The translations under genes and the position numbers were made by a program. From assembly GCA_963281155.1 (NCBI GenBank), contig CAUJLY010000006.1, forward strand, positions 6,758,001-6,822,000: DNA of 64,000 bases. The letters run 5' to 3'. Below the pieces are notes generated by a model, which worked only from the letters and a program-made list of their open reading frames with translations, had not been told where the DNA came from and did no database searches. This document shows positions 27,351-41,402 of the stretch, one piece after another (position 1 is the first letter of the stretch; each line of letters begins with the position of its first letter). This stretch comes from Rhabditophanes sp. KR3021 (lineage: Eukaryota; Nematoda; Chromadorea; Rhabditida; Alloionematidae).

Positions 27351-30300
27351 TTTTTTTTAAATATTTCAAATTTACTAACATGCAATTAATATCAAACTTA
27401 TAGAAACGAATTTGTAGAAGTGTTTAGGCCAATTGCAGGAAAACCTTTAGTCGCATTGCACTTGAACGAAACTTGTCTGAAACCTCTGCATTAAATTAAT
27501 TTTCTGATGATATCCAGAAGTCTTTCTTCGTCTTAAATTTATACGCTGATCCTGAGGAGCAATGTACATATTTAATTGTAGAAAATTAATTGCCATATTA
27601 ATTTACCATCCCAAATATTTGTGTGAATATTATCTATTTTACTTTATCAATTTATAATTATAGCTGTGCTCTTTTGGCTTTCTAGGTTATTTCAGAATAT
27701 TATTGTCGCGCTAATGCCATCGTTAAGATCTCTTTTTATCTGGTTTCTCGGTGAATGCTATTTCCTATTATTTTATAATAACTTCACATTCTTCTCTTTC
27801 ATCAATTTTATTATTTTGTCAATCATTAACGTATTATTGCCAAAAAAACTCGATTACCATTGTGTACAGCTGATTTATTGCAAATAAATTACTTGAATGA
27901 CTCAAACTACATAAAGCCAGCTGACGTCAAAATCTTTCATTTTATTTTATGAATTGTTTCTTTTCAATAAGTCAATATGATACAATAAATATGTTACAAT
28001 AAATCTGTTGCGACAAAACTGTTATATTAAACCATTTCCATTTGTATTATTTATTTTTAAATGAAAAATCACGCTTATCAGGGAAGAAATTTAATATACC
28101 TATTCAAATAATAGATGCTTCTCGATTATCTATTTATAATTTCCATAAACTAAACGAATACGCGGCTTCGCCTCGTTTATCACAGTTTTTAATGCTCCTT
28201 CAATGAATATAATGTTGAGAACAACACTCCCATGTATGAGTATCCTACCGATGTTGTACGTCGAAGCTTTTTTCCGGCCTCTCCTTGATTCTACCCATAG
28301 ATCTCAAAGACGTTGACCAAATAAAAAACAAAAAATGGGTTTTTAAAAATCTCCCGCTCTATCCCTAGACATACTTAACATTGACATTTGGTCGACGTTT
28401 GCAAAGGTAGTATACTTTGCCTATTTATATTCATAAAGGATTATTTTGCATTAAGTAATCATTACCTTTGTTCCATCAGAAAATAAAAACACTTTGATAT
28501 ATCCCAACCAAGGATATGTAAAAAAAGACTTCTTACGATCAATAGTATATTTTGCCTAAACTAACCTATTATGTTTGCATAGTTCCTTTGGTATAATATG
28601 TAAATTTTAAATGCACACTTTTATTCCTCTTTAGATTAATCATAGTGCCAAAAAAGATCTCGTTAGTTTTCAAATGTAAAATATTTTATTATAAAAAAAT
28701 TACTTTAATGTGAGTGACTAAATTATTTCAATATAAAATGGATAATTTGCACTTAGATCAAATGAATTAGGATTCCATCAAATTTCTGGTTTAGTTACAA
28801 CTCTGTGTTATTAAATCAATTTATTATCTATTTTAAAGGTTATTTGACAACCTGTTTCATTTTACGTTTTGTTTACCGGTCGCATGCTCTTGACCAATGG
28901 CTAACTAAGTAAGCATGTTCTAAGGTCGTTTCAAAACCTGTTGTAACGGCTTGCAACACTGCACTGTTAATTAGTCATCTTTTTATTATTTCATATTATT
29001 TGTGTGTGTTATATTAAGATAATATTATTTTGATGTAATAGGTTAATTATTTTAGGCTTAAGTTAGTTAAACTTTGCTGAAGTGATAATATAAAACCCAA
29101 GGCAAAGTATCTATCTGTTAGATTGGGATTAGTTTTGTTTAATATTGTCATGTCTTAGTTATCATGTTATCGTTTTTTACTATTATTGTATTAATAGTTT
29201 TGTGTTAACTAAAAGGTTATAAATTATGATACGGGTAATGAAATAAATAAAGGTTACAAAATAAATCTGTATCGTGGCTTCATCTCCTCACATATCAGTC
29301 TATTAAAATATCATTTATATCATTATTATAAGATTTGATAATTTATTCAAGATGTACTTCTAGAATTAAATTTTTTAATTACTTAATAACTTTTTAGTTC
29401 CCCTAGAATAGTAATTCTATTTTTCCACCATTCAAATATCATTTATAAAATTTAATCTTAAATGTTACCATGGGACTTCTTTGTTAAAGTATTTATATAT
29501 ATTGCAATTCAACTATTCAATATGAACATTTTTAAATAGATGGTTTGACCTGGCGTTCAATATAACAACGACTACTATAATTTTGGTTTTTTCTATGCAC
29601 AAATTTACTTTTCACTATAACTTATAGCATATTGTGAATAGTAGCGTCTGATAACACTACTATTCTATTTTAATATGTAAATAATGTGCCTTTATAAGGA
29701 GATTTATTTCATCAGTCTCGTCAGGTATGCATTTGATCTAATAAAAGTATCCACTCTTTCGTTATATCCTCTTGTCATATTGTGGCTTGTCGACCATTAA
29801 ATATGGTAAAGTTTACTATATTAGAAGCAATAGTCTGCCTAATATATATTTTTTAAATATCCACATTCTTGTATAAGCGATTTAGAAAACAAAAGTACAT
29901 TTACCAACGCAGTATTGCGTTGTTTATGCAAAATCAGCATGAACTTTTATAATAAAGTCATTCTTTGTTTTATCCTCAATAGTCTATGAGATCTCGATAT
30001 GCTTATTGATTCCAATAAATATATCCTTTGAATACCTAATTATATGTTGCTACAATCGGCTTTCTCAGCCGTTGTTACCTTTCTTATACAATGTTCGCAA
30101 CAGTTATATTAATAGTGTTATATTCAAAACATTTAGATTATGATTTGCTCTGCTATAGTTTTTATGAGCGTCAATTTTGATCTCTTCATTCATTCCAAAG
30201 TGCTAACACTTGCAATCACATGCCAACTAGGTATGTATATGGTATGATATAATATGCATATGGATTATTATGGCTTTCAATGCTTTTATACACTAATTAA

Positions 30301-30731
30301 TTGCTAATTGCATTCCGTATTGTTATTCTCTTTCACAATCTCATTTAATATCAAGTAAAACATTGTTTTTACTTTAAATAAAAATGTATCGGAATTAGTG
30401 AAATCATTAATTTAAGTTACGTTGACTTATAATTGTATTAACTTACAGCTACTAATCTATTGCTTTATCAAAGGTAATACTTTTTCTTGTCGATATATTT
30501 TAAATAGATGCGCGGTCGATTCAAAAACTTGGAATATAGTTTATTCTAAATTTTAACCCATAGTTTGAAAATTGTTGACATACATGCCGTTATTATCATA
30601 AGATCATCTAATTTATTAAATATGTACTCCCAAATTAACTTTATTTCTATTATATTTAACATTTAAAATGTGTTGTTTTGTTTTAGACTCATTTATTTGT
30701 AGTATCAAATATTTTAAAATTGTCTTTCAAA
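27351..30731. other. Intergenic DNA
   Basis: No gene supported. Just after the innexin stop both strands have short coded-looking frames (plus about 27402-27495, minus 27447-27569), but neither has a fitting splice partner. The rest is AT-rich. An acceptor TTTTGTTTTAG at about 30686 lies 45 bases before the ATG of the CUT-domain gene and is a likely spliced-leader or 5'UTR acceptor. Confidence 0.5.
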
Positions 30732-33700
30732 ATGAAAGACCAATCACGGCCATCTTCTTTCAAAGACTCAAGTGGGATGCTTTGTGAATCAATTGTGGGA
30801 TACAGTGGTTCACATGAAGATCTCATTGAGGAGCATCCAAAAAAAAGAAGACAAAATCTGAGACCTACTCAAAGAATACGCTATGATTCAGATTCCGACG
30901 AACAGTCACGATCTAAAACAAAACGTCCTCAGGGAAGTAAAAAACCAAAATCACGGGTTAGCCGTTCTACCAAAAGTTCTCCTAATAGCACTTTTGCCTT
31001 TGCCAACCATCTCATTATTAAAGAACCAGATCACTACTTATCAGACGTCCAAATTTCACAAGAGAAATATGCTTTGGCGAAAAAGTATGGTTGGGATCTT
31101 ACGAGTAATGGAAATTTGTGCGTCCGATCAACATATTCAACTCAAGATGAAATTCAATCTAGAATCAAAGAGTGGATTACACCCATGATCACGACTAACT
31201 TAGTTGCCTGTAGTAATATTGACTTTTGCCCCGTTAGAATTTCTGAGGCGCTTCAATTATTCTTTGATGAAGGTAATATCCCAAAGAAAGCTTTTGCTGA
31301 ACTCATTTTGTGTGAAAATCAAGCTCGCTTAAGTGAAATGCTTGGTAAAACATTAACAACGTATGAAAGTTTAAATGAAAGAAATTTAGAGTACTACCGC
31401 AAAGCTTACATATTTTTGGTTAATAAATGTGCGGCTGAGATGTTGTTCATCAATTGCACAAAGTTTCCAAGTGCCAATGAAGGTTTTCCCATATATTTTT
31501 CCCCTGATCAATTATGGCCTAGTGGATCAAATTCCCCAATTCAGCTTACTGCTTTCAAGATTGAAATTAAATTTGAAAAAATCAAGCAATTGAGTAAGCT
31601 TGGTATATTTCTCAACTATTAATCATTTTTTAGATTTGGCTGATTCTCCACGAATTGCTAATAATAGTGGTATTGACCATCATTCAGACATTTCAAAATC
31701 ACCGCTTAAATCAGCACGCGAACCTGCAAAACAACTGCTCCACTCTTTAGATATGGAGAAAAATGAAAGAAGGATCTCTTCTGACAATCATTTATTTAGA
31801 AAAAGAGTGCCGATTGCTCAACCAACAACGGCAACTAAAGAATCAATTGCTGTTAACAATTCCCATAGTTTACAATATCAAGATTCAGTAGCGGCGTTGA
31901 TCATGAGACCTTCATCGTTTGGTGGCAAATTGTCTTCGAACACTGATGGTAAACAAGATAATGCAGGAAATTCCAATTCTAAACCGGAAACCGTTGACAG
32001 AAAAAGAATTTCGGAGATTTTGGATAAATATAATCCTAAATACAATTCAACCTTCAAAAGGGATTCTCTTTTACAAAATAAACATATGATTACCAAACCG
32101 TCTTATCAATCTCTAGTTGAATCTAAAATTGTTGGAAGTCAACATAGTAGTAGAGAAAATGCAACTAAAACTCTTTCAAAAACTGAGGACGTTTCTCCAG
32201 AAGTGTGTGCTAAATCAATTTCTCCTCAAAGGAAGACTAGAAATTCAACTGGAATTCGACCAATCGATAAGGAAGCGTTGTTGCAAATTGAATCTTTCAA
32301 ACTTAATAAAGAAAAGACAGATGATATTTTAAGAATGGAACATCAAACTGAAATCCAAAGCGCAACATGTCACACCCCTTTAATTCGTTATGGATCCAAA
32401 GAAAAGACTAGAAGATAATAATCAATTTGGATCAACTGAATTGCCAGACAATCAAAAAGCAATTCCCAGTAACGATTTGGTAAACTCAAAACATTTAACT
32501 TTTAACAAATATCACATCCCATCAACAAACATAGTTTCTGCTTTTCTTAAAAGTTCAGAAAAACGACAATCGGTTCAAAATGCAATAGAAATTGAAAAAA
32601 CAGCCGTTAATAATATTGAATCAGTTAATGAAATGGATTCCTATTTAAGCAAAAAGGACCAAATAAATTCTGTTAGAAAAAGTATAAATACTATGAATTC
32701 TGTAAGAACAATATGTAATTCCTACGATATTCATGATTCACATTCTTCTGGTATTAAAAGACATTCCCAAGAACAAAACTTTGAGGAGTTAGCCAGAAAA
32801 AGAAAATCAAGAGATCATGAACCTCTATCTCCGTCGGCTAAACGAATCGCTCAAGGTCAAAACGTGAACTCGTACTCTTCTACTGTTAAAAGAATTTCCC
32901 GAGATTCTAATTTTGACGATATAGAAATTGTTCAGATGTTGCCTGAGAATAAGATTATTCATGTAACCGCCGCCGAAATGTCTTTAAAATCACCTGCAAT
33001 TGGAAAGTTTATTCAGAATTCCGCACCTCAAAATACTCATGCAACTATTAGTGAAAGTGTATTACCAGTATATGAACCAGATGAAGCATCGGAAATTAAA
33101 ATATTGTTTGAATTTTGGGGATCAAAAGGAGAAAAGGATCTAGTTGCACTTTATAATGAAACATCCGCGGTAAAAGGAAATTGTTTTGAAATTAATCCAA
33201 ACATTGCAAAAGAAATGGAAACTCGTGATAGTGTGCATAATCCTACTCTCAAAGAAGCTGTCAATAGCGTATATTTGGATACTCGTGCTATAGCCAAGGA
33301 AATGGTAGTTACTCTTTTCAACAGCAGGTCGAAATTCCCCGGTATTTACGATGAGTTCAAAGCAAGTTTTTTTGGATTGGAAAGCGATCCACACCATTAC
33401 TTGGCAATGCTGTTATACAGGCCATTTAACTACAAAAGTTGCTCATACATATGCAAGCGTCTTTACTATCTTATAAACAATATGTTATTTTCCAATAACA
33501 GGGAAGGACAAAAGTTAATTTACAAGTATGGCTTTGATGGGATCATCGGAAGGCATTTTACTCCAACTGGTTGCAACTTTCTAATGAATGTTCCTGAAAC
33601 AAAAGGTTTTCCAGGCCCTCCAGGAGCGTTCCCAAACATAGAAGAGTATCTATACACAAATAAGGATATTGTGGAAGGTCCCTCCATGCTTATTCATATG

Positions 33701-34215
33701 AACATTCCTGAGGATCTTCCTTATTCTGGCAAAGATCAGGGGATTTTTTATAAAAACACCACAAACCATATAAAACGTGTCGGACCATATTTTATCCAGA
33801 ATCAAATATACATAGAAACTATTTTGGAACTAGTCTACCTCAATTCATTCAAGTTTAATATGAATTTTCTTGTTAAAGCCACGGAACTTATTGGACAGTC
33901 TGCAGACAAAATAATCAAGCATAACCTTGTTTTCCGCAGTCAAAGAATGGTAAGTGCTGAAACACTGGTTTTAACATTAAATATTTATTTAAGAGTTTCC
34001 TCAAGATTCATTCAAAGAACGAAACTAAACTCCTACAAGATGCCCAAGAAAGGTGGAAAAAATTGAAATGTGTTATCGTCAAAATGGAAAAAAAATATCA
34101 AAGAAACATTATTAGTCTTCTTGCGACTTCCATCCATTCTGAGGTTGGTGACTCAATGCCAGATGTCAAAACATTTATCAAGCAATTAACTGAATCCATG
34201 GCTGAAACTCATTAA
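30732..34215 (+). CDS. CUT-domain (SATB/ONECUT-like) putative transcription factor
   Basis: The first exon (30732-31593) starts with a basic, Ser-rich nuclear-type region (KKRRQ, KTKRPQGSKKPKSR). At about residues 167-237 it has a clear CUT domain: IPKKAFAELILC followed by LSEMLGK aligns with the ONECUT pattern IP..FA..VLC..Q..LSDLL. A 40-base intron (31594-31633) leads to a long disordered region. A frame change occurs between 32378 and 32418. Later come a weak second CUT-like segment (about 33270-33480; LDTRAIAKE, LLYRPFNY) and a homeodomain-like end (about 33770-33949) finishing KHNLVFRSQRM. The last intron is 33950-33993 (or to 34005, same phase). The architecture CUT, CUT, homeodomain recalls SATB proteins. 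The residue aligned with homeodomain Asn51 is Arg, so DNA binding through it is doubtful. Nuclear role inferred. The frame break may be a cryptic intron, a sequence error or a lesion. Confidence 0.7.
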
Positions 34216-35876
<1,661 letters not shown>

Positions 35877-36561
35877 GCTGTCGGCTTAGTGTGCTGCTTT
35901 GGCAATATCTTATATAAAACTACATTGGTTGAGTAATTAGATTTAAATAAATGAATTATTCAATTATCAAAACTATTTTATATTTTTTACTAATAAACTG
36001 CATGCTTATTGAGTATTTTTAAAAGAATTCGATTAAGAAAAAGCAATTGAATCAAAATTAATTCCATTAGTAAGAATGCTGCGTTCTTTGAGTTAACTTA
36101 TGTATTTCAGTAATAATTCATTACATCCTTGATTTGAATACTTACTTCAATTATTTATCTAATTAAATTCTAAAAGACACTTTTCTTTTATAAGCAACAA
36201 AGTTCATACAAGTAAAATAATATTTTGTTGATGTCACTTGAAAATGTACTTACGCGGCTGACTACAAAATATAGTTTAGGACAAAGAGTTTTTAATTTTT
36301 AGATAAACCGTCAAATTTTGACGGATGGAATAGTTCCTCAAAATTGTGATTTTATTTTAAAATGAAAACAGTTCCATGACATCTTAACAATTTACTGTTT
36401 TATTGCATGACTTATCCTTGATCACAGGAAATTAAAAATTGCATTTACGTCAAAGAATAGTTGTTACGCAGAATGAGATAAAATTATTTTTTCATTGACA
36501 TCTATTTTACTAGCAGCGAAGTTATCAATTAAGAGATGAAATTTTGTTTTTCATAAAACAG
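35877..36561. other. Intergenic DNA between convergent genes
   Basis: AT-rich spacer between the isomerase and the chemoreceptor stop. It holds an AATAAA for the isomerase at about 35946; no other feature recognised. Confidence 0.5.
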
Positions 36562-38015
36562 TTATTTCCATTGTTGGCGTAAACCATCGAAGTAATTATT
36601 CATCTCATCAGCTTGAATTAATCTTCCTCCCATGATAGTTTTCGGTGAATTTGTAGTTACTCTTGTTGTTTTTTTCTTCAAATGTAATAATTTTCTAAAT
36701 ATAAAAATAATAGATCTTTTATCACATCAATTTTATCACGTACCTAAAGTTTTTCGTGGTCTCTGGGTGAGAAAATATTATTGGAATTGGGAAGGTAGTG
36801 CAAAATATGGCATTAATTACATCAAAAATGTTGGAAATTAAATTATACTCATACCACATTTCACTAAAATTAACAAATTTATGATTATGTGTAAGTGAAA
36901 ATGGTTATTTTGTGCAATAATTATTTGAACTTACTTGGGAACAAAGTGAAATACTATAACAAGAAGCATAGATTGTTGTAAAGCTTGAATAATTGTCGTT
37001 TCAGCTACAAAGATTGCTAACATGCGCGATGTGCGCATATTTTCAGCCAACTAAGTATAAATTGGGTTATATTTTAGCTTTTTTATTACCTGGTACTTTT
37101 CAGTTAAAGATGTATTTTTTTGATCTTGCGGTGTTATAAAGGTTTTTTTGTTGATGTTAAACAAGTAAATAAAGCTCTAAAAATAATCAAATTCATTTGC
37201 ATTACAAGTTTAATAAAACAAAAATTATCATACTATTACAGATCAAAAGTGACAGTTATTTGTATTTTAGTCAAAACTATTTCAGTTTAAAGAATAAATC
37301 TCATTTTTTAGATGATACATCTTATATTTAGGAGATTTTTTCAAACGACATCATTCTTCATCTTCAATTATTATTTAATTGAGTGCATAGAATCTTCAAA
37401 ATCAAACTAAACTTACTATTAAAGTGAGTACATTGATAATTACTATCAAAATAAACAGCCAGTAATATTGTGCAGCTAAAAAATATGCATTCAATGAAAT
37501 TAAAAGTAATTTAAAAAATGTCCTACGCTTTAAAAATCCATACATAATAATTATCCAAATTGCAGCCATAATCCACTGAAGATAATTAGTTATTCCTTTT
37601 TAATGTTTATCTTAAAACCTACCGGTAAAATAAGCAGGAAGACTATGAAAAATCTGGACTTTAACTTTTCATATTTATTGGCGTATACGGTTGCGAAGCT
37701 TCTTTCAATTGCAATAACGAACAAGTTCATACTTAAAAATATTACGCAAATATCATGAGCTCTAAATATGATCAGATATGCAAAACCTTCTTTATTCAAC
37801 CATTGGTCATCACTCAAAAAATTTGCAATGCTGAAATATCGGGTAATGATGATCAAGTATCCGGAAAGTACAAAATTTAATATTGGCAATTTCAATTGAT
37901 GATGCATAGTTTGTGTTCTCCTCATAATTATGACGAATATTGTTAATAATGGTATTGAGCATGTTAATAAGATTAACTCCAGTATAAACATAATAATACG
38001 GATTTGAGTCATCAT
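36562..38015 (-). CDS. Nematode chemoreceptor, Sra superfamily (Sre/Srab-like)
   Basis: Complete seven-helix receptor of 335 residues. Exons: 38015-37623, 37575-37417, 37176-37090, 37050-36935, 36863-36744, 36694-36562; all five introns have GT-AG ends and consistent phases. Helices lie at about 6-30, 44-64, 84-106, 121-147, 160-187, 222-245 and 262-284. Diagnostic features are IERSFATVYANKYE after helix 3, LTEKYQLAENMR before helix 6, and PIPIIFSHPE at the end of helix 7, typical of the Sre/Srab/Sra receptors of chemosensory neurons (family knowledge). The cytoplasmic tail is Lys/Thr-rich and ends QQWK. Expression in sensory cilia and coupling to G proteins are inferred. The exact family within the superfamily is uncertain, as is the ligand. 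Confidence 0.88.
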
Positions 38016-38828
38016 GCTGGAATATAATTTAGGGTTTTATTTATTTACAAAACTAGTAAAAATATTTTTAATAGAGACTAAGAAATTATTTTGATTACGT
38101 ATGCTTACCGTGCCAAATTTGATAATAATGTTACACAATATTACGATTCTTCTTACTCAACATCGAATAAATCCTCATTCGCCTTTCACGAACTTATTAT
38201 TACAAGTCCAGCCTCTTTAAGAAAAGGCAAATGTTAAAATATGTCTGATGTATTTTTTCTACAAATTTTGGAAACAAATTAACATTACACATATTTTTAT
38301 ATTTTTTAACACCTAAAATGTGTAGCTTAACATTTTTAGAGATATTGCTCATTAACCCACATTAATTTCAAGTATTATACTCGGCTACGTGTGAAAACTT
38401 GAGAGATGTAATCCTGGACTTTTGATGGCTTTTAAAATTAAAAAGCAATTTGATTTCAATGGGAAATTATATTCCATATTTAATTCAGGTATTAATACTT
38501 CCTTCTATAACAGTAATACATACAACAAACTTTTCCAACCTTCTTCAAATTAGTTCTATTTTTATTTTGAGATCAAAAATATATTCATAATCCAACCTTT
38601 TGTTTACATATACAAAAACAGCAAACCTTATAATAGATGATACAACTTTTAAATAAACAGGCGTGCATTCCCAATATCAAATACTTTTTCCGATATCACA
38701 CCCATCCTCGGGAATATAAAAAGAAGAATTTTGTTAAAAATCTCATCCTTCCTATTCAATTCCATTACCTTAGCGTATTAAGGTCATAATTCTTTGTTGC
38801 AAAAGATAAACGACTAATTTTATTTAAA
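38016..38828. other. Intergenic DNA between divergent genes
   Basis: Upstream region shared by the chemoreceptor (minus) and the small orphan (plus). AT-rich, no recognised regulatory site. Confidence 0.45.
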
Positions 38829-39178
38829 ATGAGTTCATCACAATCTACAGCTGATAATAAAAGCAAAAAAAATTTATATGATTATTTTACAGTGGTTGAG
38901 ATTAAATCAAATTTATTTAACAATGACAGTTTTGGTTTTTATCAGCAAAAAGAAGACGTCGGAGTAAGTTTAATCTTTCACTATCATTCAAATTTTGCTA
39001 AAAAAAGTTATTTCTGTAGAATATTGTTTAAACTAAATATTTGCCATTCTAGATGCCAATACCTACGAATCCTATAAAGTATCTAGTGTATCTTCATATG
39101 AAAAAACAAGTTGATGACAAAATTGAAAAAAGCTTTTGGTCAAACTTAAGAAAAGAACAACGGGAAATGTATTATTGA
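38829..39178 (+). CDS. Small two-exon orphan protein
   Basis: Exon 1 is 38829-38963 (donor GTAAGT) and exon 2 is 39053-39178 (acceptor GCCATTCTAG), joined in phase 0 to give 86 residues. The N-terminus is polar and Ser/Lys-rich (MSSSQSTADNKSKK), then comes YDYFTVVEIKSNLF. The second exon is a charged, probably helical region with YLVYLHMKKQVDDKIEKS and FWSNLRKEQREMYY. There is no signal peptide or membrane segment, so the protein is probably cytosolic or nuclear. No family recognised. The clean splice signals and the non-random composition argue that it is real. Confidence 0.6.
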
Positions 39179-40283
39179 ATGGCAGTGTAAAATAATAAAC
39201 ACACTTATATATAAAAGTATTAATATATTATTTGATTAATTCGTTAACTTTTAAAATAAATATGATGATTGAAAATGTTTTTAGTTTGATTATTTAAAAA
39301 CTGCCACTCTCTTCCAACTTAGTTTATCAGCTGATATTATTCAAAAAATACTCCACTTGATTTTACCCAGAGCTTATTGTTTAGTAAAAATTACAATTAA
39401 ATATTGAAGTTTATGTGCGCGCCACAAGATAACCACAAAAAATCAAATATTCCAATACATTCGCTATTAAAAATGATAAGGTTAACTTTTTCTTTTTATT
39501 ATCTGTAGTGCTATTTTATGTGAACACATGCAAGCATGCTTTATATTACATTGAAAGTTGCTATAACTTGATCAAAAAGTCACTCTTTTAATTATTACTA
39601 TCTACATATTAATTGTATTCGAAAAAGTTTAAGATATTATCAAACGGGATATGCAAGCATTTAAATAGCTACATGAAATTAAAAAAAGCTCGAACATTCC
39701 AAATGATGTACATCAAAATTGCTCATCAAATTTATTTGGCGCACAATAATTCTACTATATATATAGATAGTATGTACAATTTTTCTTCCAAACGTCACAT
39801 TTAAGCATATATTTCTTGTATATTATCTATTAATGATTTTACATATTCATCTTGCTAAAGCCGAAAGCGTGTAGCTTTTGTTGTTCGATGAAAGAGATAA
39901 TTAAAAGATAAAGCGTTAAACAAGCTTACATTACCTTGATTATTTATGGAAACTAGATTTTTAGCCTCCCATCCCCAGAGGTTAAAAAATATGGCTGGTA
40001 AAGGAGACGTTGAGATGATGGTGGTTGTTACATGAAAATCTTTACAATCTTCAGTACATCATTCTTTTTTGTCGTGAAATTATTGTATATTTTTCTTATT
40101 AATAAAAATTAATCATTTTTAACTTTAAATTGTATTAAAAATGTGGCCTTTAATAATTTATAACAATTATAGAAACGTCATTACATTTTTGGCACACGTA
40201 AATTTTTATGCTAATTTGAATAAAAATTTCATCAGTAATAATCATTGCCAAAAAGCCTACGTCCTAAAAATAATTAGATTACC
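39179..40283. other. Intergenic DNA
   Basis: AT-rich; a 63-codon frame at 39613-39804 is chance-like. No RNA gene or repeat recognised. Confidence 0.5.
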
Positions 40284-41402
40284 ATGCAAAGTTCACTATT
40301 ATTAAAGCTACTTATATTTATTACATTATCCTACTCAACGTGGGCAACAATATCAAGCCATTTTAAAAAGTTTTTGGTCGAGAGTTATGGAAAGCAGGTA
40401 GCTGACTCATTGGCTAGAACTGACTTAGGAGCAATAGGGAGTTTTGGCGGAGGAGCAAAAAAGAATAATAAAACAGCGTAAGTTTTACAAAATACCGTTT
40501 GATTTACTTTTATTAGTCTAAAACCCGTAATAATGGTCCATGGTATAACAAACAGTGCCGGTACTTTTGCCATGATTGGAAAACATTTCACAAATCATGG
40601 TTACCATAATAATCAAGTTTTTGCTACTACTTATGGGGATGCAGGAAAAACAAACGTATTAATGGTAACAATGGAATGTAGATTTATTATGCAGGTAAGC
40701 ATTATACTAACGTTTCTTATTTGGAACTTGTTTTTGTTATTAATATACTTAATTAATTCAAAACGTTAAGGTTCGGATGTTCATACAAGCCGTTTCTGAA
40801 TACACAAATTCAAAGGTAGACATCGTGGCATATTCGATGGGGTCGCCAGTGGCTCGAAAGGCAATTTTAGGTGGGCAATGTGTAGACACCGGAAGAGACA
40901 TTGGACCATCAATTACAGCTTTAGTTGACACATTTATTGGGGTCGCTGGAGCAAATCATGGGAGTGTTCTATGTTTTATTCCATTTGGAAGCTGCAACAT
41001 GATCAATGGTTTAAATTGTAATTCACGCTTTATAGCAGACGTTAACTCAAAAAAGCACTATGAAGGTAACAAAATCATTACCCTTTACTCGACAGGTGAT
41101 GATAAAGTTGGTTTTATGGCTTGCGGGCAGATTGCATCATCAATTGCAGGTGAAAATCAGCATCATCAGGTATGTATTGCAAATTGATATAAAAAAGTTG
41201 TTATGGTTATGAATATTAATTTAATTCAAATTAATTTTATAGCACAAAAAGAAACCATTTTAGAATGTATTCATTTGGAATAAAAACACAATTAAGTAAA
41301 CATATATAATTATACTTATTTCAGCGAACTGGAATGAATCATGATCAAGTCATATTTGATACAGCTGATTTTCAATTAAAATTATTGAAAGAAAATCAAT
41401 AG
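40284..41402 (+). CDS. Secreted class 2 lipase (lips type)
   Basis: Alpha/beta-hydrolase of the Lipase_2/EstA family, expanded in nematodes. Exons: 40284-40477, 40517-40694, 40771-41169, 41325-41402; 282 residues, all phases consistent. A signal peptide covers about residues 1-22 (SSLLLKLLIFITLSYSTWA). The oxyanion region VHGITN is at 72-77 and the family motif TTYGDAGKTNVL at about 102-113. The nucleophile is Ser146 in AYSMGSP, the probable acid is Asp234 or Asp235 in STGDDKVG, and the probable His is 263 in GMNHDQV. Cysteines in GGQCVDT, VLCF, GSCN and LNCNS would form disulfides in the secreted protein. It should hydrolyse acylglycerols or other lipid esters; the substrate is not known. 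Length is near the family norm and no residue is missing. Confidence 0.92.

Noticed and set aside
36632..36841. Plus-strand 69-codon ATG frame
   Set aside because: Antisense to exons 5 and 6 of the chemoreceptor, which explains its openness.
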